Source: Hermatobates lingyangjiaoensis
Taxonomy: Eukaryota; Arthropoda; Insecta; Hemiptera; Hermatobatidae
Direction of reading: 5' to 3'
NCBI GenBank assembly: GCA_026182355.1
Contig: JAPFBL010000231.1
Location: 372,001-436,000 of the forward strand
DNA: 64,000 nucleotides
Below are positions 1 through 10,896 of the stretch, piece after piece. Under the pieces are notes generated by a model. That model was given only the letters and a program-made list of their open reading frames with translations, made no database searches and had not been told where the DNA came from. The translations under genes were made by a program, and so were the position numbers. Numbering within the stretch: the stretch's first letter is position 1; every line of letters starts with the position of its first letter.

Positions 1-33
1 ATCATCTGGTTTATCAAATTTACTTTTCGTTTC
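1..33 (-). CDS. dia: diaphanous formin, fourth coding exon (partial, runs off window)
   Basis: On the minus strand a polypyrimidine tract ending in ttttcag lies directly before base 33. The following 33 bases read ETKSKFDKPDD in phase 0, the phase left by the upstream exon (1319-1420). In diaphanous formins the segment after the helix ending in a HxKG-type sequence continues with a (K/R)F(D/E)xP motif leading into the armadillo-like GTPase-binding/FH3 region, so this short peptide fits the expected next piece. The rest of the gene (FH3, FH1, FH2, DAD) would lie to the left of the window. The match is short; the assignment rests on splice site, phase and order together. Confidence 0.75.
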
Positions 34-1318
34 CTGAAAATTATGAACAGTGAAATTAAAAGTACAATCAAATTAAAGAAGGTGTTCCAAACTTAAGAAA
101 GTAAGGCTTTTTTTGGGAGCACACATTGGGTTGATTTTTAATTAGTTTTGTCAGTTTAAGTTTATTAGTTTTTGTTCGTCCCCCTCCCCCCTCCAATTCC
201 TATACTCTTGCATATAAGGTTTCGTCTTCAGTACTTCTTACGTGGGTACTGTTGTTCATATGTTAATACACCAAGTTTAGTTATGGTCGAGTTGCAATAC
301 CTGGTTGATTTTACATAGGAAGTCCTAAATACCTCGTTACTCCACTGTACTAAAGATAAGGATGTCTAACAAGTTCTAATATCAGACTATGGGCCGACAG
401 ATTTAATCCCCTGTAAACAGACTTTCTATCCCCACGTAAAAAATGTACAAAAGTATACATTAAGAATTTAAATATTTTCCAAATAAAATTCATTAACTAT
501 ATAGTATAAAAAGACATTGAAACTATATGTCATTTTTGTCATACAGACATATCGAATCCATTTTCCATTTAAACCTAGAAGTCCTTTATATTGGTTGAAT
601 CAAACAAGATATTGTTCACAAGTAGTGGAACAGGGTTTATCTGAAGTTAAATCATATTATAACTATTATAAATAAATAAATACTGATTTTTTTTAAATTA
701 ATTTATTTGAATGCAATATATTTTCGTTATATTTAATTCAAATGACCTAATGTAGACAACAATTCAAATTTTTAATCAATAGATTAGGTTAAAAAAAAAC
801 ATTTGTTTTAACACGAGTAAGCAACTTGAATAAAACAAGGACAAAACAGAACTGAGTATAGATTCGTTTAATGAAGTTTCTGAAATGCTCATTTCTAAAG
901 GAAACCTTTCGTCATAGCCCAAATGATATGAAAAAAAAAAAACAAGCCACCTCTGGGCGCTGTATGTGTCACACGGTTTTTGGTGCATTAAAAGCTGATC
1001 CAGGAGTATCCAATCTGTCACGAATATGGCCAATGGTTTGTTCATTCGGGACTTAAAATACTAACTCTTTCTAACAGTTTCAGCACTTTGAGACTTTATG
1101 TTATTTGAGATCTTTGAATTATATTAAAGGAAAATATATCTTAAATAAATTTAGTTTTAAAATTTAATCCAGTTAATTCCATTCTATAAATTAGTACCAC
1201 CACTCACTCTATTCCTACTACTTTTGGAATACCCAAAAAAATAATGCTATATTTTTTTTGAAAATAGATTCTGGGATCTTTAATAAAGGAAGACGGCATA
1301 GGGACGAATTATACTTAC
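34..1318 (-). other. dia third coding intron
   Basis: AT-rich sequence between two dia exons, opening with the strong donor GTAAGTAT (minus, at 1318) and closing with the ttttcag acceptor at 34. Open frames at 776-1056 on both strands show no domain I recognise, and I see no gene in it. Confidence 0.7.
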
Positions 1319-1420
1319 ATGAATTGAACCTTTGAAGTGCATTATCAGCATTTTCTTCTTCCTGTTCGGAGGCAATGATCGCAAAGGCTTTTTCTTCTCA
1401 TCACTAAGGTTCATATCATT
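1319..1420 (-). CDS. dia: diaphanous formin, third coding exon (start of GTPase-binding domain)
   Basis: 34 codons, both ends in phase 0. The acceptor is ttgtttag before base 1420; the donor is GTAAGTAT after base 1319. The peptide begins NDMNLSDEKKKPLRSLP and ends with a basic helix KKKMLIMHFKG. In Diaphanous/mDia proteins this is the (E/D)DMN(I/L)...K(R/K)xPL...(K/R)KxM...H(L/F)KG block at the start of the Rho GTPase-binding domain, where RhoA binding relieves the intramolecular DID-DAD lock. Joining to the upstream exon gives FEEML-NDMNLSD with no gap. The protein is a cytoplasmic actin-nucleating formin acting in cytokinesis and cortical actin assembly (family knowledge). Confidence 0.9.
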
Positions 1421-1574
1421 CTAAACAAAGAAGTTCATTCAAGTATAACTAAATGGTTGTAGGCTAATTTGTCAATAAACAAGTGACACTGACTAGGAAT
1501 TAATTTAGCAATCCACTTAAAAGCATAAGCAAGTATCGGTAAATGATTTAGAATGAATTCACCAATACACTTAC

Positions 1575-1766
1575 GAGCATTTCTTCAAATTTCGAGTTGA
1601 GCGTGTCTTCGTCGAGTTGTTCGATGAACTCAACCTGTTCATCCAAGTCCGGGAAGTCTCCCTCCGAGTGAGGTCTAGGCATGGTGCCTCCCTCCCTATT
1701 CCTGCTACCTCCCTTCTCCGGACCCCCATTGCCACTCTTCTTCGGCCGGGAGAACAAAGTGTCCAA
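1575..1766 (-). CDS. dia: diaphanous formin, second coding exon (N-terminal linker into GBD)
   Basis: 64 codons, phase 0 at both ends. The acceptor is gattgtttcag before base 1766 and the donor GTAAGTG after base 1575. The peptide opens LDTLFSRPKK, like the L(L/D)xLF(G/S)RP motif near the start of insect Dia. A low-complexity Gly/Lys/Arg/Ser linker with a TMPRPHSEGD stretch follows. It ends in an acidic amphipathic segment (DLDEQVEFIEQLDEDTL then NSKFEEML) corresponding to the helix that opens the GTPase-binding region. The exon is much richer in G+C than the surrounding intron. The intron between this and the next exon is only 154 bp (1421-1574). The start is set by the acceptor, not by the in-frame upstream ATG, which is intronic. 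Confidence 0.92.
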
Positions 1767-3148
1767 CTGAAACAATCACCCTTACTAAGTCACTTTATTA
1801 ACTATTCCCACAACCAGGTCCTTCTACATTAGAAGTCTTGTCATACCCCACTTTATTCGAGCAGGTGTATTTGACGCCTCCATAACAGCTCGGGACCGAG
1901 GGTCATATTCTAACCTTATTTAGTATTCTTTTTATTATAACGTCATAAGTTCCTTGTGACTAACGAGTATGTTATCACAATTTAATTCAAACCAAAAACA
2001 CTAATAAAATGTATTAAATAATAAATTATGTTTATGCCACAAATATAATTTATTTTTGCTAAGTTGTTTTTTTTTTTGCAAAGTCAAGAAAAAATTGGTA
2101 CCACAAACTATTTTACAAGAAAATTGTTTTACAAACTTTGAAAATGTAATCAAATAAATCAGAAATCAATAACTTCGATTTTTTTTGGAATAAGGAAATT
2201 ATGAAGTGATACATTTCCAATGACAACACTTATTAGCATTAAGATAACATATCGTGTGTTTTGGTAATAAATGGTATAGTATTACAATCAAACTTATACG
2301 AATTAATCATTAATTTCCAATGAACATTTAATCAATACCATTATGTGGTCGGTTACTCAAAACTACATATGACATGTACTTTTCTCACTGACTTTATGAC
2401 GTAAAACCTAAAGAATAAAAATTCCTTAAAATAAAGCAAATCAATTTTAAAAAATGACTGTTCTGGTAAATAAATTTTCCTTACCAGACAAACCAATTAC
2501 ACTAGTATACATGCAATCAAAAGGTTCAATATCATGCTTTATAGGCTAAACTAATACAATTAAGAATAACATTGTTTTATTAGTTGTATTCATACGTTGT
2601 TAATGAAATATTTCAATTATTATCATGTACCGGAGCAGACTAAATTAATGCAATCATCATAGAATTTAGAAAGAAGTAACACTTTCACAAGGAATATAAC
2701 AAAAACAAAAAAAAGAAAAAAACTGAAATATTGTACTTCGATAAATTGAAACTGGGAAATATATCTTATATTGCAACATTATTGCACATATAAATATATA
2801 TGCATTTGTATGTGTAATTAAATGCATTTTTTTTTTGTTAAGTAAGTAAACATCATTTGTATACTTGCCTTTCTCTTGGATAAGTGCATCGGATATCCAT
2901 ACATGGAATTAAAATTTAAGATAGCATTTCCCAAACTATTTTTTTTTTTTTAAATAAATTATAGATCAGATTTGTGATCAAAACATTTTCAACTGATGAT
3001 TAAAATAACAGCACAGTAAACTTAACATCCATAAATACATAGTTTTGAGTAATTTTAGTGTGAATGTGGGCTGGACGAGTAGATAAAACTTATCGGCACT
3101 TGAAAATACATGGGGGTGGGGTTAGAGTAGAGCGGTAATTAGATTCTA

Positions 3149-3379
3149 TCATGACAAAGGTAAACAGAAAACTTGTGCTGTCTGAGCCAGAGTGGGAGAC
3201 GGTGGTGTTTCATCGGTCTGCGTATCCTTGAAATCAAAGAGACTCCATGAGATCATCACCGCGCCAGCCCCACGTCTATACTGCCTAGATCTCCCTAACG
3301 AATAAAACACCTCTCCACTCAGAGAGCCAACGAGGAGCGCATTCCAACGCTCTCGACAGCCCCAAACTACATACTTCAC
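3149..3379. other. GC-enriched island inside dia intron, unassigned
   Basis: About 230 bp of clearly higher G+C than its flanks, open on the minus strand for 76 codons. The conceptual peptide (rich in R, G, S, with a TPPSPT stretch) matches no family I know, and I see no convincing acceptor/donor pair. It could be an alternative first exon or 5' UTR of dia, an unannotated noncoding exon, or a piece of an old transposon. No function is claimed. Confidence 0.3.
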
Positions 3380-4404
3380 AATGTAATGTCAAATTAAATT
3401 GAACTAATTGTCATATATAACAAACTAAAATAATTATAAATCATTTTTTTTTAAGCATGGAAGAATATTTTAAAAGCTAGAAAAGTTTCCACTTTATTTT
3501 AAAATATTTTAATATAACTGATTATCGATATACGGTAATCAATTTGTTTAATACATTAATTCTAATGTGAATTTAATTTAACTTAAGAGAATTGATAAAC
3601 TTTTACATTTTTATACGATTTACATTAAGCGCTACCTAATTTATTAGGTAGCTGAAAAACATCTACCTCACTTCACACAGCGTATAAGTAGCAATTATTC
3701 ACGGAATGGATATAATAGAAAACTATTTGACAAAGGCCTGCGAATAAAAGCAATGGGTTGGTTTTTCTATTGGAATGCTAGGCTGAGGAATGGATGGCTT
3801 CAAAACATAACACTCCGACTCTATAATTCAGACATACAACTCCAAGTCTAACACTGTAGTATCTCTGAGGAGCAAATGTAAAATTTACTTCAATTATGAT
3901 TACGAGCCATAAACAATTTCATAGATTTTGAAAAAGTTAATGTACTGAATTATCACAGCATAAACGGCACATTATTCAAAATTATTAACAAGAAAAACAT
4001 ATCAGAAGAAAAATTGTGGCAACTTTGTAATGGCTGTACTTTTAAATTTAACGAAATCCAAATTAGTGAATTAATATTAAAAACTAGTTTTGTAAAACAA
4101 TGGTGCTTTAAAATGCATGTCATGATCTCTACATTATTAAAGATACAACTTTGCTTTTCAAGTCCCTTCAGATAAATCTTTCGGGTTAAATACATTTTGT
4201 TATGTTAAAAGTAATTATCATGTAAGCTATTTTACTTTAAGCACAACAAATGCATTTTATATGTTTCCATAAGATTTTGTTTAAATATGGAATACCAAAG
4301 GGATAATAACATCTAGTTGTGGACTCAGATACTATGTGGTGGTACATTCTAATTTTTGGAGTATATGTACTTAAAATTCAGTCTTATTCAGAGGCACTCA
4401 TCCT

Positions 4405-4455
4405 TAGTTAATGCCTGAGGAAGAACACTATGTGCACGAAACGCGTTGTTTATAT
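4405..4455 (+). repeat. Hairpin repeat with CTGAGGA...CGAAAC core
   Basis: CTGAGGA at 4415-4421 is followed by a hairpin-capable segment (CAC...GTG) and GAAA at 4438-4441, then CGCGTTGTTTA. A degenerate relative lies at about 17811-17850 (AACACTATGAG...GAAATGCGTTGTTTA), showing that this is an interspersed repeat rather than chance. The layout resembles the hammerhead core known from Penelope-like elements; activity is not implied. Confidence 0.45.
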
Positions 4456-5109
4456 CATTAAATTTTTATATGTGGAGACCATTTCATTAGATTTTTACCC
4501 TACAATATGTACTTAAGTTATTTTGATAATAAAACTTTATCTCTGTCTTATGATTACAATGGTGAAACTAATAATTATTTTGTACTAAAAACTTTTGTTT
4601 CCAAAATTAAGTTTTTATAGATAACTAATATTTTCTGATAATTGCCAGATTAGTCTATCGTCAAAAACATGGTATACGTTATGAATAAAGCTGAATTATT
4701 TTGTCATCATGGACAGAAAATAGTTCAAGTTAAAACTAGTTTGTCTTCACTTCTTACTGCTACGATAATTTCTGATCTGTCTGAAAATATTCAAAGAATA
4801 AAACTGTCAGAATTACAGAAGTAGTGCAAATGCAATTAAAACATTTAAAGAGTTTAGTTAGTTGTCTATTGACGCTCAAATCACAAAGAATAGAGAGGTT
4901 AAAAAAAGTGAGAAAACGAAGTTAATATGGGGCAGCCACATTAATTAATCGCTTTTGACTGAATTACAAGGACTCCAAACTATGCTAGTCGAAAGGTTAT
5001 AAATATAAAAGTCTGAGTAGATATCGTAAAAAAACATTATAACAAATGAATAAAATTAAGGAGATATACTTTTACTTTATAAGAGAGTATACAATATCTT
5101 CCTGTATAA

Positions 5110-5783
5110 CAGCGGTTCCCAACCTTTCAAATATAGCGACCCATTTTAGAACAAGCAATCAGGAAGCGACCCCAATCGTTAAAATATCTTTCATACATTT
5201 ATTTTTTCTATAAGAAACTGGCATATAATTCAATTTTTTTAGTGAAGTAACTGTATACTCCTTAAATATATGATTAATATAGAATTTATTCATTAATTTC
5301 AAAGCTTCTACAAAACATTAATTAATTGCAAATCAATTTCGAAGTATTCAAACAAACAAATTTCATACCGTTATGTAACTTTACTAAAGTATGTTTATGA
5401 ACTGACCTTAATGAGATGGCTGGTATTGTAGCTTTTTAGCTAACAATTCTATCCTGGGCTCCGTTGTCGATATGGCACACCTCAAGTCGTGTTCCACATC
5501 TAATTTATTTCGGTACTTGTTTGTAAGGATGAGTAGTTGGGAGAAGGCTGTTTCACATAAGTAAGTTGTTGGGAAGGGCAATAAATTCCTTATTGCGATT
5601 TCTGATATTACTGAATTTATATAATTGTCTTAATTTTATTTTATAATGTTATTTATTTAACTGTCTTCTGTTTTTACCGTGTTTTATATAATATTCACAT
5701 TCGGGTCAAAATCAATTGGCGACCCCATGGCATTGGTGTCACGACCCCGTTTGGGGTCGCGACCCACAGGTTGGGAACCACTG
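5110..5783 (-). mobile_element. hAT-superfamily element remnant, complete ends, internally deleted
   Basis: The ends are imperfect terminal inverted repeats: cagcggttcccaacctt at the left, and aggttgggaaccactg at the right. An exact 8-bp target-site duplication ctgtataa flanks them at 5102-5109 and 5784-5791, the hallmark of hAT insertion. The 674-bp body keeps only the C-terminal part of the transposase on the minus strand. A second gcgacccc-rich subterminal block sits next to each end. The combination of ends, duplication and coding remnant makes the superfamily assignment firm. Confidence 0.93.
5408..5640 (-). pseudogene. hAT transposase C-terminal (hATC) dimerisation domain fragment
   Basis: On the minus strand an uninterrupted frame of about 75 codons ends at the stop at 5408-5410. 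It contains NLLPFPTTYLCETAFSQL, then TNKYRNKLDVEHDLR, then AISTTEPRIELL. This is the hATC dimerisation domain of the ZBED5/ZMYM6-like hAT group (family pattern LLPFPTxYLCExxFS...KxKYRNxLDVExDLRxALS). The N-terminal zinc finger and the catalytic core are absent; what remains is the last piece of a non-autonomous copy inside the element at 5110-5783. The frame is surprisingly intact for a relic. Confidence 0.9.
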
Positions 5784-6524
5784 CTGTATAATATGAAATG
5801 TAGAAATACATTATACTCTTTAGAAGTATATACAATGGTACCAGGCTAATTACTGATGATCGTGCATTGATAATACTTTTGTTTGTACGCACATGATGCA
5901 GGATAAAAGGTTTTTAGCTTGTTAAAATTAACTGTTTTATTATCAAATGATGCTTTATTACCATAGAAACAGTTTACATGGAGCCTTTGTCCCATAATTT
6001 TACACAATAAGCAATGCATTCACAAAAGAAAGTCATTACTTTCAAGTACAGAATAACTGTAAAATTTACAAATATTGCCTTGTGTTCTAAACAAATATCC
6101 TCAAATCATAATGATTTTAAATTAACGTATTTTCTACTTCACTTTTCAGGTATTATGATAATCAAATTCCACTTCAAAGCGCCCGTCAATACATTAGTAA
6201 TTCCTTGGAAAACAATAATTTTCTGAATATACACCAATAGCCATTGATATTTAATATAAAAGTATAAAATTCAAAAGACAAATTTTACATAAAAACAAGA
6301 GGTTCTTCAACAACAAAAAACATCTTCAACAATAATAAAGACAATGGAAATGGATTCATCCTAGCTACTTGGAAAGATTTTGAGCTTCTTTAAGGTAGGC
6401 AGTTATCAGACTTTATAATTTTATCAAGATTGCTATTTGGCCAAAACACCTTTGCCCCGTATTGCAATTTATTATTGTCTTTAGACATTGATTTTTCATT
6501 TCAACTGAATCTCAACACCTTATA

Positions 6525-6790
6525 CCAACGTTTCGTCTATATTTATAGAAACTTCAGGTCCACATCAAAATTTATACTTGTAGCATGAATGCAAAATAGA
6601 TGCTATCTTGCTTTCATACATAAAATCATAAATTTTAGAGATATAGATATCTAGTCAGTAATTTTTATATAAATACATATCTATGTTATGTTTACATTAT
6701 ACTAATACATTTTTTGATAATTGTACTAATAAATTGATGCAGTCCCTAAGGATGTCTACAAATATGGACATGACGTAAGGCGTTGAGATT
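6525..6790. repeat. Inverted pair of hairpin repeats
   Basis: A minus-strand unit at about 6500-6560 (CTGAAG...hairpin...GACGAAACGTTGG) is repeated in inverted orientation at about 6740-6790 (CCTAAGGATG...hairpin...GGACATGACG). Both are flanked by related AATCTCAAC-type sequence. The intervening ~180 bp is AT-rich. It looks like a small palindromic mobile element with diverged arms; no coding capacity. Confidence 0.5.
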
Positions 6791-6887
6791 TGTTTAAACT
6801 ATACAAACATACAAAAAAAAAACCAGTACATATATATCCAAAAATATACTATAAAACCGGAAAGACGATCCAAACTGGACCCAATAT

Positions 6888-7568
6888 AAGTTCAAAATCG
6901 AAGAAGAGTAACACATAGAGTAAAGAAACACACTTACAAACTCAAATTTTCAGATAATCCGTCTTCAGGAGAAAAGAGAAAGGGAGGAAATTTGAGTTTG
7001 TAAGTGTGTTTTTTTACTCTGTTTGTTATTCTTCTTCGATTTTGAACTTGTGTATATATATTATATATAAACTATGTTCATAGAAAGAACACACATAAAA
7101 GGATCACAGAAACTCACTACTATATTTCGATTGCTTCGAACGTTGATGTATGGAAACTTCAGAACACAGATAAGTTCTTCAGTGGAAAGTTCCTCCTGTT
7201 TAGCAGGACCTTAAACGAGTATCAATGGGTACATAACCATCTGAAGGGAGTTGCGTTCCCTCAACATGTGCCCTCACCTTGTGGTGGCAGGAGAAGGGGG
7301 ACTTAACTTGCTTGTTTTTTTTTCCAAATGGCAGGACTAAGAAAAACAAGAACGAGAAGGTTTGCTTCCAAAGTTAGTCGGTAGTGGGTGGTAACTCCGT
7401 TAGATCGTGTGCTGGCTTATTGGCTAACCGGCCCGGGTACGTTACTAACCATTGCATCTGCAACGTGCTTGGTCTCCCTCTCTTTTCTCCTGAAGACGGA
7501 TTGCACGAAAATTTGAGCTTTTAAGAGTGTTTCTTTACTCTGTATATTACTCTTCGATTTTGAACTTG
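6888..7568. mobile_element. Foldback/MITE-like element with ~100-bp inverted arms and a third internal arm
   Basis: The left arm (6888-6988) and right arm (about 7468-7568) are inverted copies of each other, running aagttcaaaatcgaagaag ... gtcttcaggagaaaag ... ggagg. A third copy of the outer part lies at 6986-7050 in the right-arm orientation, so 6888-7050 alone is a near-perfect hairpin. The interior (7190-7460) is more GC-rich and has no recognisable gene. A related fragment occurs at 53252-53379, which confirms an interspersed family. No target-site duplication could be fixed. Confidence 0.7.
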
Positions 7569-9050
7569 AAAAAAATGTATATACATACACAAATTACTAG
7601 TCGAATAAAAGGAAAAACAATTAAAAGAAATTGTTTAATGAGAGATTTTGAAGAAGATAGAAATAGATTAATTTATTTTATTTAAGAAATTTTGTTTCCT
7701 GAAAATAGGAAGACTAGTGCGCTGAATCGGCCTAGTCAAAGCCTGGAGAGAACAACTCTAGATAATTTATTTACCTGATTTTTTTAAAGATATATTTCTT
7801 TCATTACAAAATATATGTCATAAATATTCCACTCATCATGAATGACTGTACATAATAAAGCACTAGATACATATATAGTTTCCACATAGGTTATATAATT
7901 CACTTTAAGATAGAATACATATTTATAATTAAATCGGTATCTACAATGCAACTATATTTTAGCCGTCTACGGGCCATTAATTAAATGACCTTCTAATTAT
8001 AGTAAGCTAGTGCATAACTAATACATCCCAAATAGAATACGGAAGCACTACCATTATTTTAAAACTAATTTTGAATTCTAAGAACAACATTAGTAGTACC
8101 AAGAATATTACTATACATCTTAGTCATTTTTAGAATATTGTGGTATCAGAAGTAACAAACAATATAAAATATCTATTATCTAACATTATTATATTATAAA
8201 TTGTTCAAATTATTTTATCCATCTAAATTCAACCCCAAACACTAAGAGAAAACTTAATTCTTCGTAACCCTAACTAACAAGAGAAAGTCAAAGTTTTGAA
8301 AACAAACACTATTGAAGCTAAAATAAAAGGGAAATAGTGAAGTTAACTTTTAAACCAAACATCTTAAGAATTACACATCGTAAAACATCATTCAATAAAA
8401 TTCGGTTACTTTACTGAAACAAAAGAACCAGAGTCCAAATAATTACGTTAACACCAATTAAAACCCAATAAACAAATATAAGCAGAACACTAATTCTTTG
8501 AGGAATAAATATATTTTAGGATATTTTAAAATAAACCCAAAGCGTAAACACATTTAAGGTTAAATATACAAATCTGCATTACGATGGTAATAAAGGAAAG
8601 ATTATTTCTAAGCTTCTCTTTTCTATGATTGATTGCACTTTTTCTTTGTAGTAACAAACACGCTAAAAGGTGCTTAAATAAAAGAATAAGCTATGAAAGA
8701 AATAGCGTTTACAATAAATATTACATAAATTACATCCTTATCATCTTTTAAATCCATATTTTAAAACCATCCTTCTTTTTTAAAAATAAATGGAATAAAG
8801 GTTCTACGGAGAAGAACCTTTATCGCTATCTAAACGAAATCATCAGGAGTTATACAGTTCATGAGAACTATCGAAGTTTCATAATTTGGATCATTCGTTT
8901 TGTAAGGATTTACTAAACACACTTTATATTGAATATTAGTAAAGAAACTCTGTTCCATTATGAGCAATTTTGAGAGTACTAGAAAATAGCCCACAACCGT
9001 AAATTAATGTCTCATTATTATTCAATTAAGAAAAAAAAGTACAAACTTAC

Positions 9051-9086
9051 AAAACTTGGTGTCTTGTTTTTATCATTGCGAGACAT
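9051..9086 (-). CDS. dia: diaphanous formin, first coding exon (start codon)
   Basis: Twelve codons starting at ATG (9084-9086 on plus, read on minus): MSRNDKNKTPSF, ending at a strong donor GTAAGTTTG. Insect Dia proteins begin MSRxxK followed shortly by LDxLF(G/S)RP, exactly what results when this exon is joined in phase 0 to the exon at 1575-1766. The upstream minus sequence CTAAAACAACATGT gives a good initiation context (AACATG), and stop codons precede it in frame. The exon is too short to find by ORF length; the assignment rests on phase, donor strength, family start and position. Confidence 0.85.
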
Positions 9087-9124
9087 GTTGTTTTAGTCAT
9101 TAGTGAGATAAGGTGTCAGCAAAC
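9087..9124 (-). other. dia 5' UTR segment with upstream splice acceptor
   Basis: Directly upstream of the dia start, the minus strand reads a long pyrimidine run ending cttcctttag before base 9124, a good 3' splice site. This suggests a separate noncoding first exon further right. A short GC-richer patch near 9785-9835 could be that exon, but I cannot fix its limits. Confidence 0.45.
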
Positions 9125-10841
9125 CTAAAGGAAGAAAAAAATCATATACTTCGTTGAACAGAAATATAAATGAACCAAAAAAAATTAACAAAATAAAAAA
9201 CATAGAGTCCAAGTGAGATTAATTTCACTGCATCTATAGTATGTTTATTCACAATATTTTACACTAATTTACACATTATCAACATTCTAAATCTTGACAC
9301 CTGTTACAGAGGGTGTAACCTTTCCGCTTTAGGTCCAACCAAATTCTAAATCTAAATAAGTTAATAAAACATGTTTACGATTACTTTTTCAGTATATTCA
9401 TACTCTAGTTTTAAATGCAAGATATGTTTCAACAGCAAAATATTTTAGAGGAAATAGTGACCTATTAAAGATGATCTTATTTAACAAAATAATAAACTAA
9501 CCCACTAAACGTTATACAAATAAAAAAATGTCTAAGGTAAGTTTAATAAAAGTATATTAGGCTTATGTTTATCAATACTGAATCATATTATAAGACACGA
9601 TCACTAATGGACTTAAAAAAGACTCGATAATATAATTCACATACCTTCGATGAATGTAAAACACAATTGTTCTTTTGTTATGAAATTGAATCTCTGTTAA
9701 CATATTCTAAATAACTAACAACATGTTCACTGCTTTACTTTTAAATTAACAAATTAAACTTGTCAAAATAAACACCCAACAATTTCCCATGCAGACACAC
9801 GCAGTGTTTCAAGCGCGTAATGACATAGAGGTACCCTGAAATACGTTCATCTATATCTAGACCTACTATTGGTAATTCCATTTAACTAATTTAAACAACA
9901 ATTACCTAAACTGGTAATTCAAATCTATTAATATTAATAATTTCAATGTGATTAATTATTTTTAATCTATCCATATAATTAAAATTAGTAAAATTGGCCA
10001 TATTTTACCTAAATGTAATTATATTATCCAAATTTATTAATTAGAATCACAATTATTTTATTATTGAAAGTGTTCAGATCAGTGAAAATAATGTTTTTTT
10101 TTTGTTTTAATCTTTTATTATAACAGGATTTCATAAATATTGGTCCTTGAAAGGTTTTCTGTCAATAAACTTTGCTATCTTAACGTATAAACCCGTTCAG
10201 TTCAGAAAGGTAGCTTCGTAAACAGTTGTTCCAGATTGAAAGAATGTATAAGGTGTTAGTACTTCTACAAGCTTTATATAGATTATATATATTTTCATTA
10301 CATTTACATTTCTAAATCTTAGAAAACCCTTTCCAAACTATTAATATCCCTTGCTCTTATTGAAGTGTAACAGAATCTTAGTACTGAAAATTTTTATAAA
10401 TGTTGTTGAATTGTACGAATAAACCATCTTTGCAAAAAAGCTTACCATTATTTTAACAGTAATAATCTGAATATATACAGTTCACTTATGTTTAAAACAA
10501 GATATATGGTATCTTTTAGTGCATGGCTCAGGTAACTCAAGCTGTTTTTTCCATATACATGTTATTTAAGTCATCTACAGAATGTATTATCGATTTAATA
10601 ATCATTCGATAAAGGTTTTAATTAGTACATTACATTTTTATAGACTTTTAATTTTTGTTGCTAAATCTTTCCTATTTAACTATAAAAATGAAAAAGTTTA
10701 AAAAATAACAATACTTTAAGGCAGCAAAATTCCTGATACAACTTTACATAAATTTGTGATGGACATAATCCAGGATAACTGTGGGATTAATAATAAAATT
10801 GATGATAATTTCGAAGATGTATACTATCTCTAACATTCCTT

Positions 10842-10896
10842 CACTTTTATATGACATGAAAAAGTTATATTGTAACTTTTTTATGTCATATAAGTG
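10842..10896. repeat. Inverted repeat, ~25-bp arms
   Basis: Arms cacttttatatgacatgaaa (continuing aagtta) and taacttttttatgtcatata (continuing agtg) are separated by about 5 bases, with two or fewer mismatches. No flanking duplication or coding capacity is seen. Confidence 0.7.

Larger units (their letters stand above)
1767..9050 (-). other. dia first coding intron (7.3 kb), repeat-bearing
   Basis: It is bounded by donor GTAAGTTT (minus, 9050) and acceptor tttcag (1767-1768). AT-rich throughout. It contains a GC-enriched patch (about 3149-3379), a hAT element (5110-5783), hairpin repeats (4405-4455, 6525-6790) and a foldback element (6888-7568), listed separately. The stretches 1900-3100, 3400-4380 and 7570-9000 show only AT-rich sequence with homopolymer runs and nothing I can assign. 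Confidence 0.75.
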
